A stretch of 64,000 bases of DNA from Triticum aestivum (Eukaryota > Streptophyta > Magnoliopsida > Poales > Poaceae), in assembly GCF_018294505.1 (NCBI RefSeq), contig NC_057809.1:509045914-509109913 (forward strand), given 5' to 3'. Every line of letters starts with the position of its first letter. Positions within the stretch are counted from its first letter, which is position 1. Positions 47,065 through 58,974 of this stretch are shown here, piece by piece. The notes beneath the pieces were generated by a model. That model worked only from the letters and a program-made list of their open reading frames with translations. It was not told where the DNA came from and did not search any database. Made by a program: the position numbers and the translations under genes.

Positions 47065-48642
47065 TGCTACCTCTTGAGCACTTGCGTTGGTTTTCCCTTG
47101 AAGAGGAAAGGGTGATGCAGCAGAGTAGCGTATGTATTTCCCTCAGTTTTTGAGAACCAAGGTATCAATCCAGTAGGAGGCCTACGCGCGAGTCCCTCGC
47201 ACCTGCACAAAACAAATAAATCCTCGCAACCAACGCGATAAGGGGTTGTCAATCCCTACACGGCCACTTACGAGAGTGAGATCTGATAGATATGATAAGA
47301 TAATATTTTTGGTATTTTTATGATAAAGATGCAAAGTAAAATAAAAACAATGAAAATAACTAAGTATTGGAAGATTATATGATGAAGATAGACCCGGGGG
47401 CCATAGGTTTCACTAGTGGCTTCTCTCGAGAGCATAGATATTTTATGGTGGGTGAACGAATTACTGTTGAGCAATTGACAGAATTGAGCATAGATATGAG
47501 AATATCTAGGTATGATCATGTATATAGGCATCACGTCCAAGACAAGTAGACTGACTCCTGCCTGCATCTACTACTATTACTCCACACATCGACCGCTATG
47601 CAGCATGCATCTAGAGTATTAAGTTCATAAGAACAGAGTAGCGCTTTAAGCAAGATGACATGATGTAGAGGGATAAATTCATGCAATATGATAAAACCCC
47701 ATCTTGTTATCCTCGATGGAAACAATACAATACGTGCCTTGCTGCCCCTACTATCACTAGGAAAGGACACCGCAAGATTGAACCCAAAGCTAAGAACTTA
47801 TCCCATTGCAAGAAAGATCAATCTAGTAGGCCAAACCAAACTGATAATTCGAAGAGACTTGCAATGATAACCAATCATACATAAAAGAATTCAGAGAAGA
47901 TTCAAATATTGTTCATAGATAAAGTTGATCATAAACCCACAATTCATCGGTCTCAACAAACACATCGCAAAAAGAAGATTACATCGAATAGATCTCCACA
48001 AGAGAGGGGGAGAACTTTGTATTGAGATCCAAAAAGAGAGAAGAAGCCATCTAGCTAATAACTATGGATCCGAAGGTCTGAGGTAAACTACTCACACTTC
48101 ATCGGAGAGGCTATGGTGTTGATGTAGAAGCCCTCCGTGATCGATGCCCCCTCCGACAAAGCTCCGGAATAGGCCCCAATATGGGATCTCGTGGATACAG
48201 AAAGTTGCGGTGGTGGAATTAGGGTTTTGGCTCCGTATCTGATCGTTTGGGGGTACGTAGGTATATATAGGAGGAAGAAGTACGTCGATGGAGCAACAGG
48301 GGGCCCGCGAGGGTGGAGGGTGCGCCTGAGGGGGGGTAGGCATGCCCCCTACCTCGTGGCTTCCCTGTTGGTTGCTTGACATAGGGTCCAAGTCTCCTGG
48401 ATCATGTTCGGTGAGAAAATCACGTTCCTAAAGGTTTCATTCCGTTTGGACTCCGTTTGATATTCCTTTTCTTCGAAACCCTAAAATAGGCAAAAAAAAC
48501 AGCAATTTTGGCCTGGGCCTCCGGTTAATAGGTTAGTCCCAAAAATAATATAAAAGTGGATAATAAAGCCCAATAATGTCCAAAACAGTAGATAATATAG
48601 CATGGAGCAATCAAAAATTATAGATACGTTGGAGACGTATCA
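47065..48642 (-). repeat. 5' LTR of the Athila-like element, 1578 bp
   Basis: Complete: TGATACGTCTCC (48642) to ...GGTAGCA (47065) on the minus strand, TATA box at about 48263-48270. It contains the intact sequence 'cccttgaagagg' (47095-47106), the empty site for the CACTA insertion. Confidence 0.93.
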
Positions 48643-50370
48643 CACCCCCTGTTATTCTGCGGCGACGACAGCCTCACACCGCAGCGAACCAGTGAACCCC
48701 CATACTCCTCTACGCGTGGGCATCCACTGCCGCGTCTTCCCCGGCTCTGCGTCGTCCCCTTCCTAGGCCTCACCATCGTCCATCGCCCTAGTGCTCTCGG
48801 CGCGGCGTGGTCAACATGGTCAAGGAACGGCTTCCATCGGACGTGGACTGTACGTGGAGAGGCTGACAGCTGGGTCCACGGCCGCAGCAAGGAAGTGCCT
48901 CCTTATTATGCGCAAAATAATTATTCCTCCACCTGATGGCGGGGACCCACCGGACGGGCCACCATATTTCGCGAAAAAAACATTTCCCCCTGAGTTCTGG
49001 GACCCACCAAGCTACATCTTCACACGCAAGGAAGTGCGTTCAGGCAAAAAAAATGATTCACCCCCCTTACTGCTGGGACCCACCAGCTACATCTTCGCAC
49101 GCAAGGAAGTGCCTGACAGTCGGGACCCACCTGGTCGAAGCATACGTAGCGTTGTCATTCTGCTCGCGAACATGTACGTACATACTGGTTGATCTAGAGG
49201 CACGCACGTGCCGTAGTAGAGGCGCGCACGTAGCATGTACATGTACGTACAGCGGCCAGTGTGCAAGAAAGAAAATACGGCCACGTACGTACATATGAGC
49301 GAGGTCTCGAACGCCTACTTGCACATACGTACGGCCAGGGCTCATGTACATGGCTGGGTCAGAAGGGAGAAACTGCTTCATCATCGTGTTCATGGGGAGC
49401 CAACCGGCTGGGTCGGAACGGAATGCGTCGTCGTGTTCATCGGGAGGGCTTGGACGGAACAGCCGATGGAAACGAGGCCCGGCGTACCGCAGAATGGAGG
49501 AAACGGCCTGGTGTTCGACCGGCCATGTTTGAAACAGGATCCTGTTCATCGGGAGGGGTCTAGTGTACCGCAAAACGGAGGAAACAGACCTACTACGGTC
49601 GAAACAGGGTCCTGTTGATCGGGAGGGGTGTGGCGTACCGCAAAACGGAGGAAACGGACTTGTGTTGGAGCGCTACGGTCGAAACGGGGGTCCCATTCAT
49701 CGGGAGGGGTGTGGCGTACCGCAAAACGGGACTCCACGGGATACTGTTCATCTCCACTGTCGACCCCCTCCAGCCTCCACGGCCTACTGTTCATTCACCG
49801 TTGACCTCCTCCAGCCTCCACCTGCGACTGTTCATCAACGGGCTCCTGTTCATCCAGCCTCCACCGCGCGCTACTCCACCGGCTACTGTTCAACCAACCC
49901 TCTCCACGGGCTCCTGTTCAACCACACCTCCACGGGCTACTGTTCATCTAGCCCTCCACCGTCTACTGTTCATCCAGCCCTCCACGGGGTGGTCCTGTCC
50001 ATCCAGCCCTCCATAGGGTCCTGTTCATCCAGCCCCAACCGACTCGATCGATCGGGGTCCTGTTCATCTAGAGGCAACACCACGGGGTCCTGTTCATCCA
50101 TCCCCACCGGGAACTGTTCATCCAAACCCCCCAGCAACACTCACTATTCATCCAGAGGCATCATCGATCGGCTTCAGTTAGCAGTAGTAGCGAAGGAATC
50201 GCTCGATCGGGTTCAGTTAATAGTCATCGATCAATCGCTCGGGTTCAGTAATGCGTGGCCTGTAGTGCAATCGCTCGGGGTCAGTTAGAGCCCAGCGCCT
50301 CGCTCGGGTTCAGTTAGAGCCCAGCACCTCGCTCGGGTTCAGTTAGAGCCCAACGCCTCGCACCCACATG
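48643..50370 (-). mobile_element. CACTA subterminal array fragment (outer copy, right piece)
   Basis: Read on the minus strand, 50366 to 48643 repeats the order of the inner element's left arm: 'actgaacccgagcga' repeats (a tandem of about 30 bp at 50270-50362), the 'gatgaacag' and 'cggtacgccacacc' minisatellites, the 'cgtacgt' block, then the large array. It continues at 11822-11067. The arm is lost before its CACTA terminus, where gypsy sequence starts at about 50371. Confidence 0.8.
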
Positions 50371-53300
50371 ATGGATACTGGTCGGATGGTCCCTGCGATC
50401 AAAGGTGATTGGGCATGACGACCATGGGTTGAATTTTGGGGCGACTGGCTCTATCGCATAGACGTCCCTGAGCGCGCGCTTGCGCTCCCTCTTAAGGATA
50501 TGGGTAGCGTATATCATGTTCACCATTTTGACCTAAGGGGGAAACTTCTTCGGTCCCCCTATGTTTAGTGGACGGGGCTCCTCATCGTCATTCTCGCTTT
50601 GCGACCCCTTCTCCTTGTCATCGGCATTTAACTTGCCGGCCTGTTTGAAGACCCAACAACTTCGGTGGGTATGATTGGATGGTTTATCAGAGGTGCCATG
50701 GATCTGACATGGATGATCGAGTATGCGGTCCAGGCTGGAAGGGCCATGATTTTTCCTTTTATATGGCTTCTTCCGCTGACCGGACTTAGAGCCACTGAAT
50801 CTGGTGTTGACCGCCGTGTCATCGGTATTGTCACCATTGTTTCGACGCTTGTGCCTAATGCGCCGAGGCTTGCCGTTGCTATTTCTAGCTTCCGAGGTGT
50901 GATACGTCTCTAACGTATCTATAATTTTTGATTGCTCCATGCTATATTATCTTTTGTTTTGGACATTATTGGGCTTCATTATCCACTTTTATATAATTTT
51001 GGGACTAACCTATTGACCCAGAGCCTAGTGCTAGTTCCTGTTTTTTCCCTTGTTTCAGTGTTTCGAAGAAAAGGAATATCAAACAGAGTCAAAACGGAAT
51101 GAAACCTTCTGGAGAAGTTATTTTTGGAAGGAAAGCAACCTGATAGACTTGGAGTGCACGTCAGGAAAGAAACAAGGGAGCCACGAGGTAGGGGGCACGC
51201 CCACCACCCAAGGGCGCGCCCTCCACCCTCATGGGCCCCTCGTGGCTCCCCTGACGTACTTCTTCCTCCTATATATACCCATATGTCCTAAAATGATAGG
51301 GGAGCACAATAGATCGGGAGTTCCGCTGCCAGAAGCCTCTGTAGCCACCGAAAACCAATCTAGACCCGTTCCGGCACCCTACCAGAGGGGGCAATCCCTC
51401 TCCGGTGGCCATCTTCATCATCCAGGCACTCTCCATGACGAGGAGGGAGTAGTTTTCCCTCGGGGCTGAGGGTATGTACCAGTAGCTATGTGTTTGATCT
51501 CTCTCTCTCGTGTTTTGAGGTGATACGGTCTTGATGTATCTCGAGCTTTGCTATTATATTTGGATCCTATGATGTTTCTTCCCCCTCTACTCTCTTGTAA
51601 TGGATTGAGTTTTCCCTTTGAAGTTATCTTATCGGGTTGAGTCTTTAAAGATTTGAGAACACTTGATGTATGTCTTGCCGTGCGTATCTGTGGTGACAAT
51701 GGGATATCACGTGATTCACTTGATGTATGTTTTGGTGATCAACTTGCGGGTTCCGTCCATGAACCTATGCATAGGGGTTGGCACACGTTTTCATCGTGAT
51801 TCTCCGGTAGAAACTTTGGGGCACTCTTTGAGGTTCTATGTGTTGGTTGAATAGATGAATCTGAGATTGTGTGATGCATATCGTATAATCATACCCACGT
51901 ATACTTGATGTGACATTGGAGTATCTAGGTGACATTAGGGTTTTGGTTGATTTGTGTCTTAAGGTGTTATTCTAGTACGAACTCTAGGGCTGTTTGTGAC
52001 ACTTATAGGAATAGCCCAACGGATTGATGGGAAAGAATAACTTTGAGGTGGTTTCGTACCCTACCATAATCTCTTCGTTTGTTCTCCGCTATTAGTGACT
52101 TTGGAGTGACTCTTTGTTGCATTTTGAGGGATAGTTATGTGATCCAATTATGTTATTATTGTTCAGAGAACTTGCGCTAGTGAAAGTATGAACCCTAGGC
52201 CTTGTTTCCTAGCATTGCAATACCGTTTGTGCTCACTTTTATCATTAGTTACCTTGCTGTTTTTATATTTTTCATATTACAAAAACCTTTATATACCATC
52301 CATATACCACTTGTATCACCATCTCTTCGCCGAACTAGTGCACCTATACAATTTACCATTGTATTGGGTGTGTTGGGGACACAAGAGACTCTTTGTTATT
52401 TGGTTGCAGGGTTGCTTGAGAGAGACCATCTTAATCCTATGCCTCCTACGGATTGATAAACCTTAGGTCATCCACTTGAGGGAAATTTGCTACTGTCCTA
52501 CAAACCTCTACACTTGGAGGCCTAACAACGTCTACAAGAAGAAGGTTGTGTAGTAGACATCAAGGTGCCAAGTTCGCTTGCATTGTTATTGTTGCGGGCT
52601 AGCCATCTATCTTCACCCGCACAAAAGAGGGTCATGAGTGCCGTGAGGGCCGCCATGGACTTCAGCTTTTCTTGCCGAGGTGTCGGGCGAGCCATTCGTT
52701 GCAGATGCTGTGTTTGAAGGCCGCTAGGGCTTTGACATCCGGATAGTCGACGATTTGGTTCTTTTTAGTTAAGAACCTAGTCCAGAATTTCCTCACTGAC
52801 TCTCCGGGCTGTTGGACTATGTGACTTAGGTCATCGGCATCCGGAGGTCTGACGTATGTGCCTTGGAAGTTGTTGTGGAAGGCGTCTTCTAGGTCTTCCC
52901 ACCTGCCAATAGAGTTTTCAGGAAGGCTGTTCAGCTAGTGCCGGGCTGGTCCCTTGAGTTTTAGGGGAAGGTATTTGATGGCATGAAGATCATCGCCGTG
53001 GGCCATATGAATATGGAGAATAAAGTCTTCAATCCATACTGCGGGATCTGTGGTTCCATCATATGATTCGATATTCACGGGTTTGAACCCTTCTGGGAAT
53101 TCATGTTCCATTACTTCATCAGTGAAGCAGAGGGGGTGTGCAGCGCCTCTATATCGGGCCAGATCATGACATAGTTCGGATGGAGTCTGTCTACGGTTTT
53201 CGGCCTGGACGTGATTGTGTTTGCCATGTTCAACTTGATAGCCGTCGTCGCGCGTCGGGGCATGCCCCCGCGATCCATAGATCGATCTGGCCGGTCCTGC

Positions 53301-54760
53301 TTTATTCTTCAGGTCCTGCCGCAGGTCATACGTGTGTCCCCGAGCTATTTTATCTCTGCCTTTACGGTGAGGTGGGACGTGTTGGTGTTCGGCTTGAGTT
53401 GCCGTTTTGTCCCGGCCACGTGGTGGTCGATCAGCCGCATTACGCGCTGATGGTATGGGCTCTAGTGCCTCGTCATTGAATTGAGGTAGCAGTTTACGCT
53501 TCGAGTAACTTTTGGTTGGGCGGTCGAGGCCGTATTCCTCTACTGCCAGGACATCAGTCCATCTATCATTGAGCAGATCTTGATCAGCTTGAAGTTGCTG
53601 CTGCTTCTTTTTTAGGCTCCTTGCAGTGGCTATTAGCCGTTGCTTAAAGCGCTCCTGCTCGAGAAGTTCCTCAGGCACGATAAAGTCTTCATCGCCAAGG
53701 CTCACCTCATCCTTGGAGGGTGGAAGGTAATTATTGTCCTCCGAGTCTTTGTTTGCAGCCTCTTCATCAGGGCTAACTTGCCCATCTTCCCGATCATCTT
53801 GTTCGGAGTTTTGCTCGACGGGGTTTTCTTGGTCTTCGACATTGTCTGGAGTATTGTTGTCTCTCGTGCCGGTATTGCTGTCTTTGCTGCGACGTTATTT
53901 AGAGCGGCATCGTCGGTGCTTTGGTTGAATCTCGGGAGGTTTATCCTCTACTGGATTTTTCTCATTATCGATGTCACCTTTATTGGGTGTATCCACCATG
54001 TACATGTCATACGAAGAGGTGGCCGTCCAGTGTCCGGTAAATGGCGGGTTTTTGGCTTGCTCCTCTCCGGCATCGTCGTCCATATCGTCGATGTCTTCGA
54101 AGCCGTAATGGAGCATGTCAGTTGAGTCCTCAACTGTGGCGATGAAGTGGGTGGTGGGTGGGACGTAAAATTCCCCACTCTCAGCCCCTAGTCCAGGCTG
54201 GGCGTAGTTCGGATGTTGCTCCTCCATAATCACGAGGGATCGCATCAAGTCCAGAGCCTCGCTTAAAGGCGAGGTTTATTGAGGGAGAAAAGAATCCATG
54301 GAGTATGTCGGGAAGGGAATTCCCTGGCCGAGCTCACACAATGCTGACTCCGAGAGTTCAGAGCCAGTATCCGGGGAAGGGTCTGGCTTTATTATAGTTG
54401 CCGGCAACGTTGCTTCCTCCGGCTCTCCCGTACCGGGCCTAGTGGCCACAGATAGTCCGGCGGGTTTAGAAATCCCGTCTTCGGTCCCGACGAGGCGCTC
54501 CGGCTCTAAGGCCAGAGCGAAGGTTGGGGTCGTGAATCCTTGGAAGATCAAGTCTCCTCGGAAATTAGTGACATAATCCAGGTTTCCAAAACTAATCTAG
54601 TGACCTGGGCGTAGCTGTCGATCTGCTCCAGATGGCCAAGCGAGTTGGCCCGCAGTGCGAAGCCACCGAATACGAAGATCTGGCCGGGGAGAAAAACCTC
54701 CCCTAGGGCAGCATCGTTGCAGATGATGGATGGCGCCATCAAACCTTTTGGCGGCGACAC
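50371..54760 (-). pseudogene. gag of the decayed gypsy element (interrupted)
   Basis: Pieces in order: 54760-54548, 54551-54276, 54248-53895, 53705-52935, then on to about 52650, and after the inserted LTR 50899-50533 and 50526-50371. Stops separate 54276/54248, 53895 and 52935, and the neighbours are in the same frame, so these are point mutations. Recognisable parts: an acidic N-terminal region, a charged helix (residues with 'LKKKQQQLQADQDLL'), the capsid signature 'FPEGFKPVNIESYDGTTDP' followed by 'IKYLPLKLKGPARH' and 'NSLPENSIGRWEDLEDAF', and a zinc-binding-like tail 'CQIHGTSDKPSNHTHRSCW'. The protein would form the element's capsid; this copy cannot. Confidence 0.75.
50900..52562 (+). 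mobile_element. Solo LTR, 1663 bp, target duplication AGGTG
   Basis: TGATACGTCTCTAACG at the start and ...GTAGACATCA at the end, flanked by AGGTG (50895-50899 and 52563-52567). It interrupts the gypsy gag. The first about 380 bases, through the TATA box at about 51270, resemble the Athila-like LTR at 48642-47065, but the downstream part is unrelated. Confidence 0.92.
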
Positions 54761-54786
54761 AGTGGAACTCTCAATGAAAGGACCAA

Positions 54787-54891
54787 TGTCGGTGTCAAAA
54801 CCGGTGGATCTCAGGTAGGGGGTCCCGAACTATGCGTCTAAGGTTGATGGTAACAGGAGATAGAGGACACGAAGTTTTACCCAGGTTCAGG
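54787..54891 (-). repeat. LTR end fragment of the decayed gypsy element
   Basis: On the minus strand it ends ...CCGGTTTTGACACCGACA at 54787. The remaining LTR is cut away by the Tat-like insertion at 54892. Confidence 0.65.
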
Positions 54892-55805
54892 TGTCGGCGT
54901 TCTGCGAACGGGGGTCCCCAGACTTGCCTGTCTGCGGCCTGCGGCGTGGCTTAGGTGGGGGCCCAGCGCGGCCCGTCTTCATCAGCCCATGCTCAAGACC
55001 CTCGCGAGGGGCCAAGCCTCGCAGGGCGGACGACAGGAAGCTTCCTCAAGAGAGCGGCCTCATCAGGCAGGCTCGCGAGGAGGTAGAGATATCAATGCAA
55101 GGGTACCTCACGAGGATCCCATGACGCAAGCCGTGACGATCAAGGCCAGGCGGGAGCCAGGCGGGCGTCGGCCTGCGCAGGGTCCTTGTTTCCCTTTTGG
55201 TGCAAAGGGGGCAAGCACAGCCGGACGGCCGGGCGGAGGTCACCGTGGAGCCCAAGACGGCGTCATCACCAATGCTTTTGGCAGCCGAAGACAACCTTTG
55301 GTCAGGATAACTTGTACTAGATGTTCCCCTTCAAAATGGCCAATTGTTGGCGCCCTTCCCGCTCAATTATTCGGGGAGAGGCCCAGGGCCTCTATAAATA
55401 GAGCTAGCCTCCACAAAGGAGAGGGGAAGAAAAGAGGGAGAGATCTGGTAGAGCCCTAGCAGAGAGAGAGAGAGAGATCTGGTAAAACCCTAGGAGAGAG
55501 AGAGAAAACCTAGTAGAGACTAAGTAGAACTCACCGCACCACCTCAAGAACACCCCTCGCGAGGCTGTTCTCCCCTTGTACTGTCCATCATCGGCCCCAG
55601 AGGAAATCCACCACACCACACACTGGAGTAGGGTATTACACCACAACGGTGGCCCAAACCAGTATAAACCTCGTGTCTCTTGTGTTGTTCATCATTTTCA
55701 TCTTAGTTCGCACAAGAGGATCAGATGTAGATCGGTAGGGGAGAGATCTCCACGCGCATCCCAGTGTTCGAACCTCGAGGGTCTGCCGGAACCCAAAATC
55801 TGACA
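54892..55805 (+). repeat. 5' LTR of the right Tat-like element, 914 bp
   Basis: TGTCGGCGTTC... to ...ATCTGACA. TATA box TATAAATA at 55393-55400; GA-rich stretch 55459-55505 after it. About 50 bases present in the 3' LTR (near 63680-63732) and in the left copy are missing near 55220, a deletion specific to this LTR. Confidence 0.9.
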
Positions 55806-55807
55806 TT

Positions 55808-55825
55808 TGGCGCGCCAGGTAGGGG
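55808..55825 (+). other. Primer binding site, right Tat-like element
   Basis: TGGCGCGCCAGGTAGGGG, two bases after the LTR end; identical to the left copy. Confidence 0.75.
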
Positions 55826-55869
55826 TGCGCCGGAATCTTTCTTCCGCTGTTCATGTGTGATCTTCCATC

Positions 55870-58363
55870 ATGTCCATGGTTGACACTCGCCGGGCTCGCG
55901 CCGAGCGCCGGGCTGCTCGCGGCACTCGCGTCGCCCAGACGGCGCCCGTCGACGGCCCCCCCACGTCGTTCCCCATCGCCCGCCGCCAACGCTGCCATCG
56001 GCCCGGCGGGGAACGAGCAGCAGGCCTCGTCCTAGCATCATTCGGTGCGGCGGGATGGCTGCACCGCCACCCTATCACTGACTCCAGCTGGCTCGTCGTC
56101 CCACACCCGTCGCGCACCCATGGATACGCACGCCTCATTGCTCTTGGCGCGGGAGCTCCTGCACTATCGCCCCGTTGACGACCTCTACGAGAACTGGCTC
56201 GCCCGCATCACCGAGCTCGTTAGTGCCGCAGGGGGCTCCCCCTTGCGGTCCCTCTCGCTGCTTCGCCCTCCATCCCGTGCAGGGGCGAGGATCAGGAGGC
56301 GCCTTCGCCGCCTCCTCCCCAAGAAGGTGCCTTGGCTCCAAGGCGCATAGCCCCAGGGTGGGACCCTCCACGTCCGGCGCCTGCGCAGCAAGAAGGGAGC
56401 TGCCAAGAGATCCCACGGCCCCGGGAAGGTGCTCGTGCGCTCCCAGCGCCGGCACGCCAAGATCGCGCCCCAACACCCCCACGACAAGACCCCGCGCTGC
56501 TCCCAGTGGCGGCGCGTGGTGACCCGCAAGAACAAGTACAGCACCAGCAAAGGGCGCCGTTGGCCATGATGGGCTGCCTCGCCTTCACCCCGAGCTGCGC
56601 GGCATCACTTGGCCAGGCAAGTTCAAGCCTGACCTCCCTCCCTGCTACGATGGCACAGCGGACCCCGCAGAGTTCCTGCAGCTCTACGAGCTGGGCATCG
56701 TAGCCGCCAACGGAGACGAAAAGGTCATGGCAAATTGGTTCTCCATGGCGCTCAAGGACGGCGCCTGCACCTGGCTCCTGGCACGATCTCCTCCTGGAGC
56801 GAGATGCGCACCCACTTCATCGCCAACTTCCATGGCACTCGCGACCGGCCCCCGGCCGTGAGCGACCTGCGCCGCATCAAGCAACAGCGAGGAGAAACCC
56901 TACAAAAGTACATCCAGTGCTTCAACTACGCTCGCCTCAAGATCCCCAAGGTGACTCAAGAAGCTATCATCTCAGCCTTCTCCGACGGCGTGCGCGACGT
57001 CAAGATGAAGGAAGAGCTAGCAATCTATGAAGACCTGTGCACATCCCTAGAGCTATTCAACTTGGCGACCAAGTGCGCCAGGGCTGAGGAGGGGCGCCTC
57101 TCCCTCCTCGAGCTCCCGACAGCCAACCCGGAAGAAAAGAAGCTCAAGGCCAAAGACGTGAAGTGCAAGGGGGCTGCCGTGCTAGCAGCGGAACCAGACA
57201 CCAAGCGAGGCAGGGACCAGCCTGAGTCATCCAAGGGCGAACGGTACTGCGTGTACCACGACCTCCACACCCACAACACCAACGAATGTCAAGAGCTCAG
57301 AGCCGTGCGAGATGGGCAGATCGGCCGACGCCCAGAGCGCAATGATAGGGGCTATGGCCGAGGTGGAGGAAGAGGCGGCGGATGATGGGAAGACCGTGGC
57401 CTTCGCCAGGGATGGCATGACCGCCCTCGCGAGGACCGTTGGCAGAACCAGCTTCGCGAGGGAGGCTGGAGGGACCAGCCTCGTGAGGGCCACCCGCACG
57501 GCAACGCAGGCCTCCCTCCTCTGCCGCCTCCACCAAGGAGGAACGAAGACCAACACCAAGACGATGGGGCTAGGGGCTTCCAAGAGCCGTGTGCAATTGC
57601 TTGCATCTTGGGTGGCGCCCAGGCCCCAGCCTCACAGCGCATCTTCAAGCAGTTTGCTCGCGAGGTGAATGCAATCCTTCCCAAGCTTGAGGCCACGCGC
57701 CATCTTAGGTGGTCTTCGTGCGCGATCACATCCAGTTCCGCGGACCAGCTCAAGTGTGCGACAACGGTCGGAGTCCTCCCGATGCTTTGCTCCCTAGTCA
57801 TCAGCAACGTGCAGGTCACCAGGACCCTCATCGATGGTGGAGCAGGACTCAACGTCTTGTCCGTCGAGACGTTCAATAATCTCCAAGTGCCGTACGACCA
57901 GCTTCAGCCGACCAAGCCTTTCTCAGGAGTCACCGATGGTTCCACCGTTCCAATTGGGCAGGTTCTCCTTCCGATCACCTTCGGGCAACACAACAACTAC
58001 CGCACCGAGCCCATCGACTTCGACGTCGGTCACATCCGCCTACCGTACAACGCCATCCTTGGGTACCCAGCCCTAGCCAAGTTTATGGCAGTGACTCACC
58101 ATGGTTACAATGTCCTCAAGATGCCAGGAAGCGGTGGAGTCATCACCGTACCCTGTGAAGAAATGGATGCAGTGTGCTCGCTTGAGCGTGCATTCCAAGC
58201 CGCAGCAATCGAAGACCTAGATCACGGGAGTGGGAGGCCTCCCGAGGCGACCCTCAAGAAGAAGAAGACATCACCTGGCCCGAGCCACAAGGAGGCAGGC
58301 ACCTCCGGAGGTATCGCGTCAGGATTCGCGCCCGACCAGGGAGCGCCACCCTCTCACGCATAG
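55870..58363 (+). pseudogene. gag-protease of the right Tat-like element
   Basis: ATG 55870 ('MSMVDTRRARAERR') matches the left copy's start. Several frameshifts divide it (frames to 56350, 56332-56703, 56735-57385, 57608-58363). Capsid core: 'GETLQKYIQCFNYARLKIPK' and 'LEELAIYEDL'-like region at 56880-57060. A zinc-knuckle-like 'CVYHDLHTHNTNEC' lies at about 57248-57289. The protease frame 57608-58363 is open for 251 codons and keeps the catalytic Asp ('LIDGGAGLNVLSVETF', near 57830) that the left copy has lost, plus 'YNAILGYPALAKF'. Gag would need frame repair to be made. Confidence 0.8.
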
Positions 58364-58438
58364 GAAGGTGCGCCCGGCGCCCTCCTTAGGTAGGGCTCGG
58401 GAGTTCTCTCTTGGAGAGCCGCCGACCTTGCCAAGGTC

Positions 58439-58909
58439 GTGGGGGAGGCGCTCGGGCACCACTTGGAGGGGTTCTTTCAAGCACACTTCCCTCAGGAAGG
58501 TACAAGTCAAAGGAGACCAAACCCTCAGGAGTTCATCGCAAGGAACACCCATGAGCTACAAGAGTCCAGAGTCATGCGTGGCAGCCGCCGCTTACCTGCC
58601 GTGGCCCCACATCCAGGCGAGGATGGAGGACTGCGCGTCTGCGTCGATGTACCAGGGCTCAACCGAGCTGCGTCCCAGGAGCGCCTATGGCCTTCGGCCG
58701 TAGGGCGCTGCGAGGGACCACCTCACAGCTATGTTCGCATGCCCTTCGGCCTGCCGAGCGCGGTCGCCGCACATCAGCGCCTGTTGAGGAGCATTCTGGA
58801 GGCTCAGGAGGTCAGGCATCGCGCGGTCCTGGAGGAGGTGGCGATGATCCCTGGAGACCTGCACGTGCCACTAGAGGCTCCCGAGGCCCCTGGGCCTGGG
58901 GGCTCATGA
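58439..58909 (+). pseudogene. RT remnant of the right Tat-like element
   Basis: The open frame of 156 codons contains 'LRVCVDVPGLNRAASQE' (start of RT palm) followed after about 20 residues by 'SYVRMPFGLPSA' (normally some 60 residues further on). The catalytic YxDD region, RNase H and integrase are missing. The left copy has the same join. Confidence 0.7.
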
Positions 58910-58974
58910 GGGCCGACGTCTTCACCGTGCATCGCTCACTTCCTCAGCATCACTTCATCTTCGACAGCACCAGG

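Larger units (their letters stand above)
11823..48642 (-). mobile_element. Athila-like Ty3/gypsy retrotransposon, target duplication CACCC
   Basis: CACCC flanks the element on both sides (11818-11822 and 48643-48647). On the minus strand it has a 5' LTR 48642-47065 (1578 bp), a PBS complementary to tRNA-Asp, gag and protease (46824-44742), about 2.8 kb without genes, a PPT and a 3' LTR starting at 41937. The 3' LTR is split by the 28.5-kb CACTA insertion, and its last 37 bases lie at 11859-11823. The protease motif 'CDLG.S' and the tRNA-Asp PBS support the Athila lineage. RT, RNase H and integrase are absent, so it is non-autonomous. In about 140 aligned LTR bases next to the CACTA site I count four differences. 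Confidence 0.9.
50371..54891 (-). mobile_element. Ty3/gypsy element, 5' part only, decayed
   Basis: On the minus strand: end of the 5' LTR (54891-54787), leader, gag, then the start of the gag-protease linker, broken off at about 50371 next to CACTA sequence. It is interrupted by the solo LTR 50900-52562 and truncated upstream by the Tat-like element at 54892. The family is not named; gag resembles Tat-lineage elements. Confidence 0.75.
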
